Shown here: positions 10,700 through 22,019 of the stretch, in pieces | Layout of the letters: the number at the start of each line of letters is the position of its first letter | Position numbering within the stretch: the first letter of the stretch is position 1 | Source of the DNA: Aquarana catesbeiana | Lineage: Eukaryota > Chordata > Amphibia > Anura > Ranidae | Assembly: GCF_042186555.1 (NCBI RefSeq) | Contig: NC_133324.1 | Coordinates: 136,761,577-136,825,576, forward strand | DNA: 64,000 nt | Direction: 5' to 3' | Position numbers and translations under genes: made by a program | The notes under the pieces: model-generated | The model's input: the letters and a program-made list of their open reading frames with translations, nothing else | Told to the model about the DNA's origin: nothing | Databases searched by the model: none

Positions 10700-11577
10700 C
10701 GTTCCTTCTTCCATGGCTACCTCCTTACAACATTCCTTTCAATTTGAATGGTGATTATTTTCGTATTTAGGAACCCATTTACCACCCGATCCAAAACTTT
10801 TATATGACCTCAACTTTGGTAAGCTGTTGGACACAGTGACAGAGGACTTGGAAGTTTGGCAGGCCTACCCTCTGACTTGGTTCTGATGAGTGAATGTGCT
10901 TAAAAAGACAATCTTACCGAGAATAGTGTACCTACTACATACAGTGCCCATTGCTCTACCACAGACCTTTTTTTAAACATCTGCTACACACTTTTTTTTT
11001 TTTACTTTCGTTTGGCATGGTAAATGGCCAAGATTTGCATACGATATCTGGTACGCATCCTAAATTGGTGTCAAGTCGCTCCGAATAAAATCTGGGTACC
11101 ACTGGAAAAATCAATGGCAGGTAGAAACTTAGAAGGGGCTCCCTGGGTTCTGTCTGGCTGTAGAGGATTTTCAGACTGGACGTCGCCTTTGACTCTGAAC
11201 ACAGTCTGGGACAGATTGAATGTATCGGGCCAGTATGCCACCAAGACTTCCTCATTAACACCCCTAGGGGGGTTCCCATGGTTCTCACTGGGTAAGGATA
11301 TTGGGTTTTTCCACTCTTGGGGGACCAACGGCAACACAGCCTGTGCAAAATTTGCCGCTGGGGTAAACTTTTACCCCTTGTTACGCTGCAATCCTCCTAT
11401 GGGAACTTCCCCCTAGCAACATGGAGATACCGGCAACTTCAGGACTTAGGCAAACGGACTCCCAAGTTTATACCACTAGATATCCTCTCCACATTTGAGT
11501 CTGTGTGTGTTAAATTTCCAGACTCTAGGCACCTACTCTCCCATATGTATAAACTTGTTCTGAGTACTTACTGTAGG
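10700..11577 (+). pseudogene. L1-type LINE ORF2 fragment, 5' part
   Basis: Degenerate reading frames resemble the C-terminal third of L1/Tx1-type ORF2: EDLEVWQAYPLTWF at about 10842-10885, LKKTILPRIVYLLHTVPIAL around 10900-10955, then a WHGKWP-like segment. Several stops and frameshifts. The fragment continues after the insertions at 15737. Confidence 0.7.
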
Positions 11578-11616
11578 GTTTCTTTACTAAAGCTAGTGAG
11601 GGGAAATTAAGTCACA
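11578..11616. mobile_element. palindromic MITE, left piece
   Basis: GGGTTTCTTTACTAAAGCTA is the inverted match of TAGCTTTAGTAAATAAACCC at 15711-15733. The MITE was split by DIRS B. Confidence 0.75.
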
Positions 11617-11619
11617 TTT

Positions 11620-11721
11620 CCTGACAGACTCTATGGCAGCAACGTGTGGGTTTAGTCCCGCCTCTACTACCCTATAGGACACTACACCCATAAATCTTTG
11701 CTCCCTGCCAGCGGCAGTGTT
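11620..11721 (+). repeat. DIRS B left inverted terminal repeat
   Basis: Reverse complement of 15455-15562, beginning TTCCTGACAGACTCTATGGC. Confidence 0.87.
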
Positions 11722-12435
11722 CTTTTTTTGTCCTCCTCCGTAGGACCCAGTTGTTGGTCTTCCTACCCGAAGATACCTCTCTCACGATCGGGATTGGCCG
11801 AGCTGTGACCCTGGAATGAAGAGTGGCAATACTCCTTTAAGCTCTACCTAATAGCAGGGTATGGAATGGGCACTGGAAGAGGCGCTGGAAGAAGCTACAG
11901 ACCTAGCCACTGGCAGGCAGGCAGGCTGCGCAGTGGTCAATCATCCTAGCTGCTAGCAGGTGACCCTTTTGCCCCATGAGTCCAGCTTAGTCATCTTACC
12001 TTCGGCCTTGGATTCGTTCATGGTGGGAGTGGTGAGATCTTTCCTTTTTATTGCAGCAGTTTTTGTTCATTGTTGTTTTCCTGTGCTGTATGTTTTTTTC
12101 CCCTCAGGTTCTTTGTTAGTAGTTTTTTTTTGTTACAGGCATGGCGGCTGGTACCTCCTGCGTTCCAGCCGCCGTTTACTTCCTGCCTCGTCTTCTTGGC
12201 CATTCTGTGCATGCGCGACTACGGTTGGAGAGAGAGGCTTGGTTTGAATATGCGCAATAGTATCAAAATGACGCTAATCGCGCATGGGCAAAGGCACTGT
12301 GTCCGGCGCAGCAGTGACGTCATGGGGGCGGCCTTTTAAAACAGGGGAATAGCCTGCAAGCTTTGGTAATGCTTGCGTGCTTATTGGAGCGACTTCCCCT
12401 GGCCCCTGTCTCTCTGTTTATTGTGAGTGGCTCTC

Positions 12436-13795
12436 ATGGTCAGGTAAGCAGGTCATGCTCTGTTCCTGGCACTGACAGAAAGTTGCTCTGATGGAAGCTC
12501 CCAGGGACATAGATTCTCCACCGCCTGCCTGTGGCCAGCCCTCTCGCAGCAAGTACTTAGAGATGATTTACCCTCTCTGGGTCCAGCTGGGGGTGTGTGG
12601 GTGGGTTTGCTATTGATCTTCATGGCCACTGTTTTTCCCTAACTTTTGTTCCCTGTATTTCTTTCTCTTTTGTCAGCCCTTCTAGGTCCAAACAACGGCG
12701 CAGCTTTCACAGAGGAAGTGACTCTTCAAAATCTCATCACCAGCACTCCTCTCCTGTGTATAAACACTATGGTTCACCCTCGAGATCAGGACACCGTAGC
12801 AAGGACGTGTCTCGCCCTTCCACGGCTCACTCCAGTTACTCAGCTGATTGTGTCTGCTGGGGGTGCAGGTCCCAAGTACCTGTGGGAAAATCCCTGTGCG
12901 ACCTCTGTTATGCCAAAGCAGCTGGCGAAAGAGGTGGTACAGACCAGCAGCTGAAATCCCTAGTCGAAAGGGTTGTCAAAGAGCCCCTGAGAAGTATTGA
13001 GACCAGCCAGACCCACAACCTCTCTGCAGAGCCGCTACGCTCACCAGTAAGGGAGACACAGGCTCAGGACACTTGGGAGTCCTCTCTGCCTAGCCACCCT
13101 TCAGCTGTTCCCTCGGATAGTGACTCTGAAGGGGAAGATCCCTGTGTGGGGTTTGATTTTGCTTTAATCTCTCCCTTGGTTAAAGCAATTAGAGAGGCTT
13201 TAAATTGGGAAGATCCTGTGGCCGCCCTTTCCAAGCAAAGGAAATACTTCAAACAATTGAAGAAGGAACGTGTCAACTTTCCATTCCTTGCTGAACTTGG
13301 TGAAGTCATCACAGACGATAGGGGAAAGGTGGAAAAAAGAATTCCATGCTTTCTAAAGCTCTTAAGCTTTATCCCTTCAAAGAGGAAGAGGTCAAGCATT
13401 TGGAGCCAGCTCCACTGGTGGATGCAGCTACGATGAGGCTGGTAAAACATGTGACTCTTCCCTTGGAAGATACAGTCTCATTTAAGGACGCCTTGGATAG
13501 ACGGATCGACTCCGATCTGAAGAGAGTTTACCTTACAGCAGGTATGGCCTGCAAGCCAGCTTTAGCTCTGGCTGCATTGTCCAAGGCCATGGAAGTCTGG
13601 ACTGATAATGTGGTTGAGACACTCAGGAACATCTCAGAAGATGTAGTGAGGAGTTCACCCATCCAGGAGCTGAGGCTAGCATCTGCCTTTCTGGGTGAGG
13701 CCTCGATCGATATCATCCGTCTGGTGGCTCAGGTCATGCTTTTAGCTGTCACCGCCAAGCGTGGCTTGTGGCTGTCCTTGGCTGGCTGACCCAGC
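12436..13795 (+). pseudogene. DIRS B gag with tiny spliced first exon
   Basis: An ATG at 12436 followed by only eight bases ends in CAG|GTAAGC (12443/12444). A long pyrimidine tract and TTTTGTCAG end at 12676. Joining gives MVSPSRSKQRRSFHRGSDSS and then a CVCWGC...CDLC zinc-knuckle-like motif, equivalent to DIRS A gag. The frame shifts at the A6 run near 13334, after which it reads EPAPLVDAATMRLVKHVTLP and DRRIDSDLKRVYLTAGMACK to a stop at 13787-13789. The acidic SDSDSEGED segment sits mid-protein. The splice model is inference from consensus sites and phase. Confidence 0.7.
12444..12676 (+). other. putative spliceosomal intron in DIRS B gag
   Basis: 233 bases, GTAAGC to a strong polypyrimidine tract ending TTTTGTCAG. 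Same position relative to the gag start and the zinc motif as the intron in DIRS A, though phase 2 here rather than phase 0. Confidence 0.55.
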
Positions 13796-14340
13796 ATCTA
13801 AACAGGTGCCGAATTCCTTTTGAAGGGTCTTCCCTTTTTGGCAACAAATTGGATAACGCCATAACCCGGGCCACTGGTGGTAAGTCGGGGTTCCTTCCTC
13901 AGGATTGGCTTTTGCAAGGCCAGAAAAGATCTTTCCCAAGTACCAGGAATGAGCCAGGGAAGCTCATAGCTACATGCCGGGCCGTGAATTATCCAGGTCA
14001 TGGAAGGCAAGGCAGTCATCCCTCAAGAAACCCGCCAAGAGCGGTTCATCGGGGGAGAGGGACCAAGTTCTTTTGAGATTGGGCCTGCTCAGACAGGCCA
14101 TGTGGGGGCTCTCCTTCTCCACTTTTGGCATGTCTGGGCGGCCTCAATTCAGGACTTCTGGACCATCAAGATGCTCTCTTCAGGCCATGCCTGGGCCCTC
14201 AGCAGCGCTCCCAGTCTCAGGTGTGTTCCCACCTCTCTTTCGGCCTCAGAAGAAAAAAGGCAGATTCTGTTAGCCTACGTAGAATCTTTATTGGATCTTT
14301 ATAAGGCGCTGCTATCCCTGTCCCAGACAACCAGCTAGGC

Positions 14341-15270
14341 AAGGGAATTTACTCCCCCCTCTTTATGGTTCAAAAGAACAACGGTGCATGGAGGCCCATC
14401 ATAGATCTGGCCCATCTGAACCGGTTTATCAAAAAAGAAAAGTTCATGATGGAGATGCTGTCCACAATACTGCAACCTGTCCAATCAGGAGACTGGATGG
14501 TCTCTATAGACCTCAAAGTTGCTTATTTTCATGTTCCTGTGGCAGATGATTTTCAACAATTTCTCCGCTTCTCCGTGGGCAAGCTTCATTTACAGTTCAT
14601 GTGCCTTCCCTTCGGGCTATCGACATCTCCACGTGTCTTTTCAAAAGTCTTGTTGGCCGTTGTGGCTCTCTTGAGAACCAAAGGGATCCGTCTCCATCAT
14701 TACTTGGACAATCTTCTACTGCTGGCTCAAGACAGAGACTGACTCCTAGAACACAGGGGTCAGGTCATCTCCACCCTCCAGGAATTTGGATGGATCCTGA
14801 ATCTGGAGAAGAGTCAGTTGGATCGTCTCAGTCTCCTGTGTTCCTAGGAGCCAACTTCAATACAGTGTGAGGCACCATCTCTTTTTTTTTTGAGGCACCA
14901 TCTCTTTACCCGAAGAAAAGATTCCGATAGTCCGAGACATAATTCGGCCAGCTCTCTCTGCTTCACATCTCCATGCCCTCTAGTGTCTGAGGATTGTCGG
15001 CACCATGGTGGCCACGATACCGATGGTGAAGTGGGCGCAGTGGAAGATGCAGCCCTTCCAAAAAGGCTTTCTTTATCAGTGGTCAGGCAACAAAGCCCAG
15101 GTTATTCGCATTACTTCAGCCATGAGAAGTTCCCTTCTCTGATGGCTCCAGCGGGAAAACCTATGCAACTGCCACTCCATTCTTCCCATCACATGGGTCA
15201 CGGTAACGACAGATGCCAGCAACAAGGGCTGGGGCACCCGCTGCTTGACAGAGGTGGATGGTGTTAAATA
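14341..15270 (+). pseudogene. DIRS B reverse transcriptase / RNase H remnant
   Basis: RT with WRPIIDLAHLNRFIKKEKF, MVSIDLKVAYFHVPV, LPFGLSTSPRVFSK and HHYLDNLLLL: the catalytic YLDD has become YLDN (about 14701-14712), which should abolish activity. Frameshifts follow, including a small duplication (GAGGCACCATCTCTTT twice, 14870-14908). The start of RNase H (TVTTDASNKGWG, about 15199-15240) is cut off by the deletion. Confidence 0.8.
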
Positions 15271-15322
15271 AATCATTGTTCAGCATTTTTGCCCACCTGG
15301 GTGTGTATGGTGAGTTATTTCC

Positions 15323-15416
15323 CCACACGCTGCCATGGAGTCTGTCAGGAAAATGGAAAATTCCTATCAAAATACTTACCGTAATTTTCCTTTCTCGATG
15401 GACTCCATGGCAGCAG
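15323..15416 (+). repeat. DIRS B internal complementary region
   Basis: CCATGGAGTCTGTCAGGAAA mirrors the left edge and TTACCGTAATTTTCCTTTC...GGACTCCATGG mirrors the right edge (15540-15575). Confidence 0.82.
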
Positions 15417-15454
15417 GAGTCCCCTCCCAAATGGCTGGAGTAGGCTAGTTATCG

Positions 15455-15562
15455 AACACGGCCGCTGGCAGGGAGCAAAAATTTTTGGGAGTAGTGTCCT
15501 ATAGGGTAGTAGAGGCGGGACTAAACCCACACGTTGCTGCCATGGAGTCCATCAGGAAAGGA
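15455..15562 (+). repeat. DIRS B right inverted terminal repeat
   Basis: Inverted copy of 11620-11721; contains GGGTAGTAGAGGCGGGACTA. Confidence 0.87.
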
Positions 15563-15578
15563 AAATTACGGTAATTAT

Positions 15579-15736
15579 TTTGATTGGTTTCTATGCAGAA
15601 AATGGAAAATTCCTATCAGCTTCTAACCTCAGCTTGTTTAATTAAGCTTTGGAAAAAAAAAAAATGGAAGCTGATTTCTATGCAGAATTGTGACAAATTT
15701 TGCCATTTCTAGCTTTAGTAAATAAACCCCTCTGTG
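15579..15736. mobile_element. palindromic MITE, right piece
   Basis: Contains two inverted 'gattggtttctatgcagaa' / 'gctgatttctatgcagaa' blocks and ends TAGCTTTAGTAAATAAACCC. It rejoins 11578-11616 across DIRS B to form a familiar anuran palindromic MITE. Confidence 0.75.
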
Positions 15737-16530
15737 TCAGTTCATTATTATATCAAAGAATGGGAGAGGGAACTTGGATTGGATTTTACATCCCCTCAGA
15801 TTCAGAGAATCATTAAACTGACCCACGCTTCTTCCATTTGTACCCATATACAAGAGTCGTCTTACAAATTTCTTACCAGGTGGTAGAAAAAAAAAACCTC
15901 TTCCCACTTGGCCTGGATGTTTTCTACTGCTGATTCTCAATGTTGGAGGGGATTTGATTCCCAGATTGTGGAAACAGAGTACTTGCCCTTCATTTGCTGA
16001 TTGGAAAAAAAAAAAAAAAAGAGGTGGATGCCATCATGGAGGCAGAATGCTGGGTGGTACACACAGTTAAAGACCCACAGGACAAATTTAGAAATGTGAG
16101 GATGGATTGGATGTACTATTCATACAAGATCTTGCATACCTGAGTACATACCCACAAGACGAGTGGCAGCACTGGTTAGTGTATTTGTCTGGACTAGTAC
16201 ATGTCTCCCCAGAACTAGATTTGCAGACTTGTTTTACTGCTTTTTTTTTTTTGTGTGTGTGTTTTTTTCCTCTCCTTCTCTCTACCCCATTCTCTTTAAT
16301 TTGCATAATGGTTGTCCATTGGCTCTCTGCATTGTTTGGTTTATTTCACTAAACTGTTGTAACGCTCTACTTGATATAAGAAGTCCTGTGACTAAGACAG
16401 GCTTATCACAATATACACATTTGCACTCTTTTCAGTATACTCAAGCGTTTTAGTGGTATGTTATATAATACCTGTTTTGTTTTTTGTGAATAATGTCTTG
16501 TACTACCCTTTTCACTTTTGTACATACAAG
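15737..16530 (+). pseudogene. L1-type LINE ORF2 C-terminus and 3' UTR
   Basis: Continues 11577: YYIKEWERELGLDF, then IQRIIKLTHASSICTHIQES and YKFLTRWYRKK, the C-terminal pattern of L1-type ORF2, followed by degraded coding sequence and a T/A-rich 3' UTR. The right boundary is near 16515-16537, where PLE arm sequence resumes. Confidence 0.68.
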
Positions 16531-16536
16531 ACAGTA

Positions 16537-17945
16537 ATAATTATAAAACATATCCTATCAGGGCACTGATCCAGCTGGGTGCCAATGAGGTAGAATATAC
16601 CGCATTCAAACCCCTGATCACCAGAATGGTTCCAATCGGATAATAATTGAGATAAAGCCAGTTAAAGAAAATAAGATATTTATCATCCAAAAAACATAAC
16701 CTATAAAAAAAAGGACCAATAATGATGGAAGTGAGACATATAGCATTAAAAGACCCAACTACAGAAAACTATCCTGCCAGCAAAAACTAGGAATAAAGCA
16801 GAGGAAAGAAAATATACACCACCCATAAACATACCCTATTGGGAGACTAATCTTTCTGGGTCATGTAAGAGTAAAATATACAGCTTTCAAGTACCCAACC
16901 ACAAAAATGATCCTCACCAACAAGAAGTAAGGGTAAAGCAGAAGAGAGGAGAAATCCCACCAAACACAGAAAAATAGAATGAAAAAAAATGTATACATAT
17001 TACTATAAGGGGGAATCATCCTCATCATAAAAATGAGTGACATCCCACTCAAAATTAAGTCCCAAATGTATACAAGTCTGGAGTGTAAATATCCAGTACA
17101 CTTCTCTTTTGCATAGGCCAAACATATCCCCTCTTTGGTGCTTGCACCTTCTACACAATTTGTAACCGAACAGCTGAAATATCATTGGTTAAAGGGTCAA
17201 GCTACATTGGTGGCAAGATCTTTTTCGATGTTCCAAAGATGATCATGTAAATGATCCCTTAGCCTCCTTGTTGTCCTCCCCATGTGCTGGATGGAGCAAC
17301 TTCTACAAGTAATGGCATACATTATATAATATATACAGTATTACAGATTACAAATGGTACAATTTTAAATGTTCTACCATTTGTGCTACCCAAGCACATG
17401 GGGACAAGGACACCCAGCAACACCACACTGGTAATTCCCCTTGTAGTATACAGGTAATAGATTGAGACGTACTTGGATTAAAAAAAAGCTTGGGGAAAGA
17501 GTGTTACCTATAGAAGGTGTTCTCCTAGAAACTTCGATTCTTTTAAAGATATAAGCATGTTTGATCATCAAATAGAATGGGTAGATATCTATTCACAATT
17601 CTACTCACCTGTTGAAATACAAGGATTGGTTCCCCAGTATATGTGTATATTTTCTTTCTTCTGCTTATTCCTATTTTTTGCTGGCGGGATTGTTTTCTGT
17701 GGTTCGGTGTTTTAATGCAATATGCTTCACTGCCAACAAGATCTGTCCCTTTTTATAGGTTGTTTTTTGTTTTTTTTTTTTGGACGATAAATATCTTATT
17801 TTCTTTACCTGGCTTTATTTCTATTTTAATCAGATCAGAACTGTTCCAGTGATCTGGGGGTCTGAATGCAGTATATTCTACCACACTGGCACCCTGCTGG
17901 TGCGGTCCTTTGATAGGATAGGTTTTATAATTATTACGGGCTTGT
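16537..17945 (-). mobile_element. Penelope-like element remnant with inverted 3' arms
   Basis: The ends are inverted: 16537-16830 pairs with about 17640-17937 (AATTATAAAACATATCCTAT versus its complement). Each arm is a diverged tandem array of roughly 150-bp units (starts near 16545, 16700 and 16845). A GIY-YIG fragment lies between on -. Arms made of 3'-UTR sequence are a known habit of Penelope elements, and the 58-64 kb locus shows the same plan. Confidence 0.65.
17000..17570 (-). pseudogene. PLE GIY-YIG endonuclease domain remnant
   Basis: Reading right to left: CGVAGCPCPHVLG, a CRSCSIQHMGRTTRRLRDHL-like core, and near the end a KREVYWIFTLQT segment with HLGLNFEWDV, matching the end of PLE GIY-YIG domains (usual form WIftLqT..P.GLN). 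The frame is broken several times. The RT part is absent. Confidence 0.65.
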
Positions 17946-18375
17946 AGGACTCTTTATGGGCTGGCTTAAACATTTAATCTGAGTTATGCCTGGGTAAACA
18001 AATTCTGCTTTCAGTTTATGGATTTTTGTATAAATCCTTATGATCTAGCATTATTTATTTTCCTATTTCTGTTTTTGTTTGTTATTTTGTATAGTTGATA
18101 TTTTTATTGTATGGATATTGCACTATTTGTGTTAAACTATGTGAGCATTTTCTGCTAATTGGATTCAACTGCACATAGCAGTGTGAGTGGACTACATATA
18201 GCGCTGAACCATTAGGTGAGCGCTGTTACAACTAAGCTTCGTCAGTGTGAAATGCATCAATGTTTGCCTCTGTCCTTGTGGGGCTGATGATGTTTTTATC
18301 TGTGGATTACTACAATAAAGTTCTGGTATCTTCTGTATGGTAGTGAGCGGTCATCCACTTCTTTCTGCACACCGT
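17946..18375 (+). repeat. PLE 3'-region arm, upper copy
   Basis: Diverged inverted partner of 10262-10690; contains 'actacaataaagttctgg' and ends at 'gagcggtcatccacttc'. Confidence 0.65.
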
Positions 18376-18473
18376 GTTTGTTATTTCGCCCTTAATACTA
18401 AAAAAGTGTTAATGGGTCCTTAAAGTGGTTCTAAAGCTATTAGTGTATATATCCATATACATACATTAAGATA

Positions 18474-18910
18474 CACTATATTACCAAAAGTATTGGGACA
18501 CCTGCCTTTTCACACACATGAAATTTAATGGCATCCCAGTCTTAGTCCGTAGGGTTCAATATTGAGTTGGTCCACCCTTTGCAGCTATAACAGCTTCAAC
18601 TCTTCTGGGAAGAGGTTTAGGAGTGTGTCTATGGGGGGAAATGTTTAACCATTCTTCCAGAAGGGCATTTGTGAGGTCAGGCACTGATGTTGGACAAGAA
18701 AGCCTGGCTCACAGTCTCTGCTCTAATTCATCCCAAAGGTGTTCTATCGGGTTGAGGTCAGGACTCTGTGCAGGCCAGTCAAGTTCCCCCACCCCAAACT
18801 CGCTCATCCATGTCTTTATGGACCTTTATGGCCCACTCCAACAAATGATTTGGACCAGTGCAAAAAATAAGGATCATAAAGACATGGATGAGCGAGTTTG
18901 GGGTGGAGGA
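18474..18910 (-). mobile_element. Tc1/mariner fragment with one terminus
   Basis: Starts after a TA with CACTATATTACCAAAAGTAT, a familiar vertebrate Tc1-type terminus, and runs through degraded transposon sequence. An inverted duplication (18789-18855 versus 18866-18910, ACTCGCTCATCCATGTCTTT and complement) ends it. The right terminus is missing. Confidence 0.7.
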
Positions 18911-19687
18911 AGTCAAGGCGACCGCTTCCGTCCCCTCCCCTCCACAGCTAAGCACTTCAGTGAGCGAGTGGTGACTGGCAGTCACCAGCTCTCTGCTCAG
19001 GGTGCCCTGAGAACTGAGCCATTGGCAGTGTTTGATCGCTCAGTTCTCAGTGTTAGAGCCGACGGAGAACAGATGCAGCATTGGACCAATGCTGCATCCA
19101 CCTAGGTAAGTATGACTGGGGAAAAAAAAAAAAAACACTCCATACTTCTTTTAATGCAGAGAATGTATTAAAGGTGAAAACCGGGGGGGGGGGGGGGGGA
19201 TTGGGGGTTGGCGTACACATGGGGCGAATATTGTGGCACCAGCAGGTTCAATATTAATATTACGGCCCATGTGTATGGCAGCTGGTCCGACAGAAGCGGC
19301 CAGCTTCCTTCGAAGTGGCATGACCGAAAAAGGTCTGCTGATTGGCACCCTATCTGCGTGGACTGGTGTGTTCTGGTGGGGGGTGTTCTATCAGAACACA
19401 ATAGCCCAGCGGGGAGATTGCTGTACTAACATCAGATTGTTACTACAGCGGCTCCTCCTGAGCTCTTCAGTTTTGAGTGAAAATAAAAATGTATATAATA
19501 TATTAGTGTGGTACTAGGCTTTAAGGTTTTCTTTTCACATGCAACCTAAGTGTATGTCCTGTTATCCCTCTTGTCATACACTGCCAAGAAACCTTATATA
19601 TAACATTGCATCGCAAGCAGGGACACAAAAACTGGCAAAAGCAAACAAAAAAAAATGGCTCACCTCCAACTTTTAGGTCTGATAATA
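18911..19687. other. unclassified repeat DNA
   Basis: Includes a G run (19183-19199), inverted motifs around 'gcccatgtgtatgg' near 19260 and 'ttaaaggtgaaaacc' near 19168. No gene seen. Confidence 0.4.
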
Positions 19688-19788
19688 CAGTGCCTTGCAA
19701 AAGTATTCACCCCCTCCCCCCCCCCCCCCCCATGGCTATTTACCTATTTTGTTACATTACAGCTCAATGTTTTTTTTAATCTGAATTA

Positions 19789-21361
19789 CAACCCCTGATA
19801 AAAATTATGGAATCACCAGTCCCTGAGGATGTTCCTTCAGTTGTTTATTGTTGTAGAAAAAAAGCAGATTACAGACATGGCCAAAAACTAAAGGCATTTC
19901 AAATGGCAACGTTCTGGCTTTAAGGAACACTAAAAGAAATCAAGAAAAATAATTGTGGTGGCCAGTAACAGTTAGATTTATAGAACAAGCACAGGGAATA
20001 AATTATGGAATCACTCAATTCTGAGGAAAAAATGATGGAATCACCCTGTAAATTTTCATTACAAACATTAACACCTGCATCAGATTAAATCTGCTTGTTA
20101 GTATGTAGGTAAAGAGGGTAAATCATCACGCAGTGTTGCACAAGATGTTGGTTGTTCACAGTCGGCTGTGTCTAAAACATGGACCAAATACAAACAACAT
20201 GGGAAGGTGGTTAAAGGCAAGCATACTGGTAGACCAAGGAAGACATCAAAGCGTCAAGACAGAAAACTTAAAGCAATATGCCTTGGAAACAGAAAATGTA
20301 CAACAAAACAAATGAGGAACAAATGGGAGGAAACTGGAGTCAACACCTGTGACCGAACTGTAGGAAACCGCCTAAAGGAAATGGGATTTACATACAGAAA
20401 AGCTAAAAGAAAGCCATCTCTAACACCTAAACACAAAAAAACAAGGTTACAATGGGCTAAGGAAAGGCAATCGTGGACTGTGGATGATTGAATGAAAGTC
20501 ATATTCAGCGATGAATCTCGAATCTGCATTGGGCAAGGTGATGATGCTGGAACTTTTGTTTGGTGCCGTTCCAATGAGATTTATGCAGACGACTGTCTGA
20601 AGAAAACATGCAAATTTCCACAGTCAATTATGATATGGGGCTGCATGTCAGGTAAAGGCACTGGGGAGATGGCTGTCATTAAATCTTCAATAAATGCATA
20701 GGTTTACATTGAAATTTTGGACACTTTTCTTATCCCATCTATTGAAAGGATATTTGGGGATGATGAAATCATTTATCAAGATGATAATGCATCTTGCCAT
20801 AGAGCAAAAACTGAAAAAAAATCCTTGAAGAAAGACACATAAGGCCAATGTCATGGCCTGCAAACAGTCCGGATCTCAATCCAATTGAAAATCTGTGGTG
20901 GAAGTTAAAGAAAATGGTCCATGACAAGGCTCCAACCTGCAAAGATGATTTGGCAACAGCAATCAGAAAAGGCTGGAGCCAGATTGATGAAGAGTACGGT
21001 TTATCACTCATTAAGTCAATGCCTGAGACTGCAGTTATAAAAGCCAGAGGTGGTGCAACAAAGTACTAGTGATGTGTTGGAGTGTCTTTTTTTTATTTGT
21101 TTTTCATGATTTCATAATTTTTTCCTCAGAGTTGAGTGATTCCATAATTTATTCCCTGTGCTTGTTCTATAAATCTAAGTGTTACTGACCACCACAATTA
21201 TTTTTCTTGATTTCTTTTAGTGTTTCTTAAAGCCAGAAAGTTGCCATTTGAAATGCCTTTAGTTTTTGGCCATGTCTGTGATCTGCTTTTTTTCTACAAC
21301 AATAAACAACTGAAGGAACATCCTCAGGGACTGGTGATTCCATAATTTTTGCCAGGGGTTG
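19789..21361 (+). mobile_element. Tc1 element (inner), long TIRs
   Basis: 1573 bp flanked by TA (19787-19788, 21362-21363). The TIRs are about 235-255 bp (19789-20032 versus 21103-21361), starting CAACCCCTGATAAAAATTAT. Confidence 0.9.
20101..21069 (+). pseudogene. Tc1 transposase pseudogene (inner element)
   Basis: Would cut and paste the element at TA sites. N-terminal HTH (SVAQDVGCSQSAVSKTWTKY), a GRPRK hinge (about 20230-20245), a second HTH, then the DDE catalytic core: Asp in FSDES (about 20509), Asp in YQDDNASCH (about 20780), Glu in NPIENLW (about 20887), consistent with DD34E. It is dead: TGA in place of an expected Trp at 20489-20491, TAG at 20699-20701, and a frameshift between 20800 and 20850. 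It ends KARGGATKY then TAG. Confidence 0.87.
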
Positions 21362-21663
21362 TATATGTGATGGATCAGAACACAATAGTCTAAGTTGGTG
21401 AAGTAAAATTAGAAAAATTATATACATAAAACTTTTTCAGAAATTAAAAACTGATAATTGACATGTGCGTATGTATTCACCCCCTTTGTTATGAAGTTCT
21501 GGTGCAACCAATTACCTTCAGAAGTCACATAATTAGTGAAATGATGTCCACCTAAGTGCAATCTAAGTGTCAGACGATCTGACATTACATATACACGCAC
21601 CTTTTTGAAAGGCCCCAGAGGCTGCGACACCCAAGCAAGAGGCATCACTAACCAAACACTGCC

Positions 21664-22019
21664 ATGAGGATCAAGGAACTCTCCAAACAAGTAAGGGACA
21701 ATGTTCTTGAGCAAAACCTGTACCACACTGTGTGTGATTTGAGGCTAGGACAGAGGTTCACCTTCCAGCAGACAATGACCCCAAACACACTGCTAAAGCA
21801 ACACTTGAGTGGTTTAAGGGGAAACATGTAAATGTGTTGGAATGGCCTAGTCAAAGCCCAGACCTCAATCCAATAGAAAATCTGTGGTCAGACTTAAAGA
21901 TTGCTGTTCACAAGCGTAAACCATCCAACTTGAAGGAGCTGGAACAGTTTTGCAAGGAGGAATGGGCAAAAATCCCAATGGCAAGATGTGGCAAGCTCAT
22001 AGAGACTTATCCAAAGTGA
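21664..22019 (+). pseudogene. Tc1 transposase remnant (outer element)
   Basis: An N-terminal start (MRIKELSKQVRD, from 21664) is joined after about 17 codons to the second catalytic Asp region (RFTFQQ..., about 21750, Asp itself lost) and then the ORF around WPSQSPDLNPIENLWSDLKI (catalytic Glu, about 21880). Roughly 200 residues are deleted in between. Confidence 0.82.

Larger units (their letters stand above)
11617..15578 (+). mobile_element. DIRS-like retrotransposon B, internally deleted
   Basis: Inverted terminal repeats at about 11620-11721 and 15455-15562 (CCCGCCTCTACTACCCTATA and its complement), an ICR at 15323-15416, gag and RT. RNase H is truncated soon after its first Asp motif, and the whole tyrosine recombinase is missing; the RNase H remnant runs straight into the ICR. 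Different family from A and C by ITR sequence. Inserted in a palindromic MITE, itself in L1. Confidence 0.87.
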
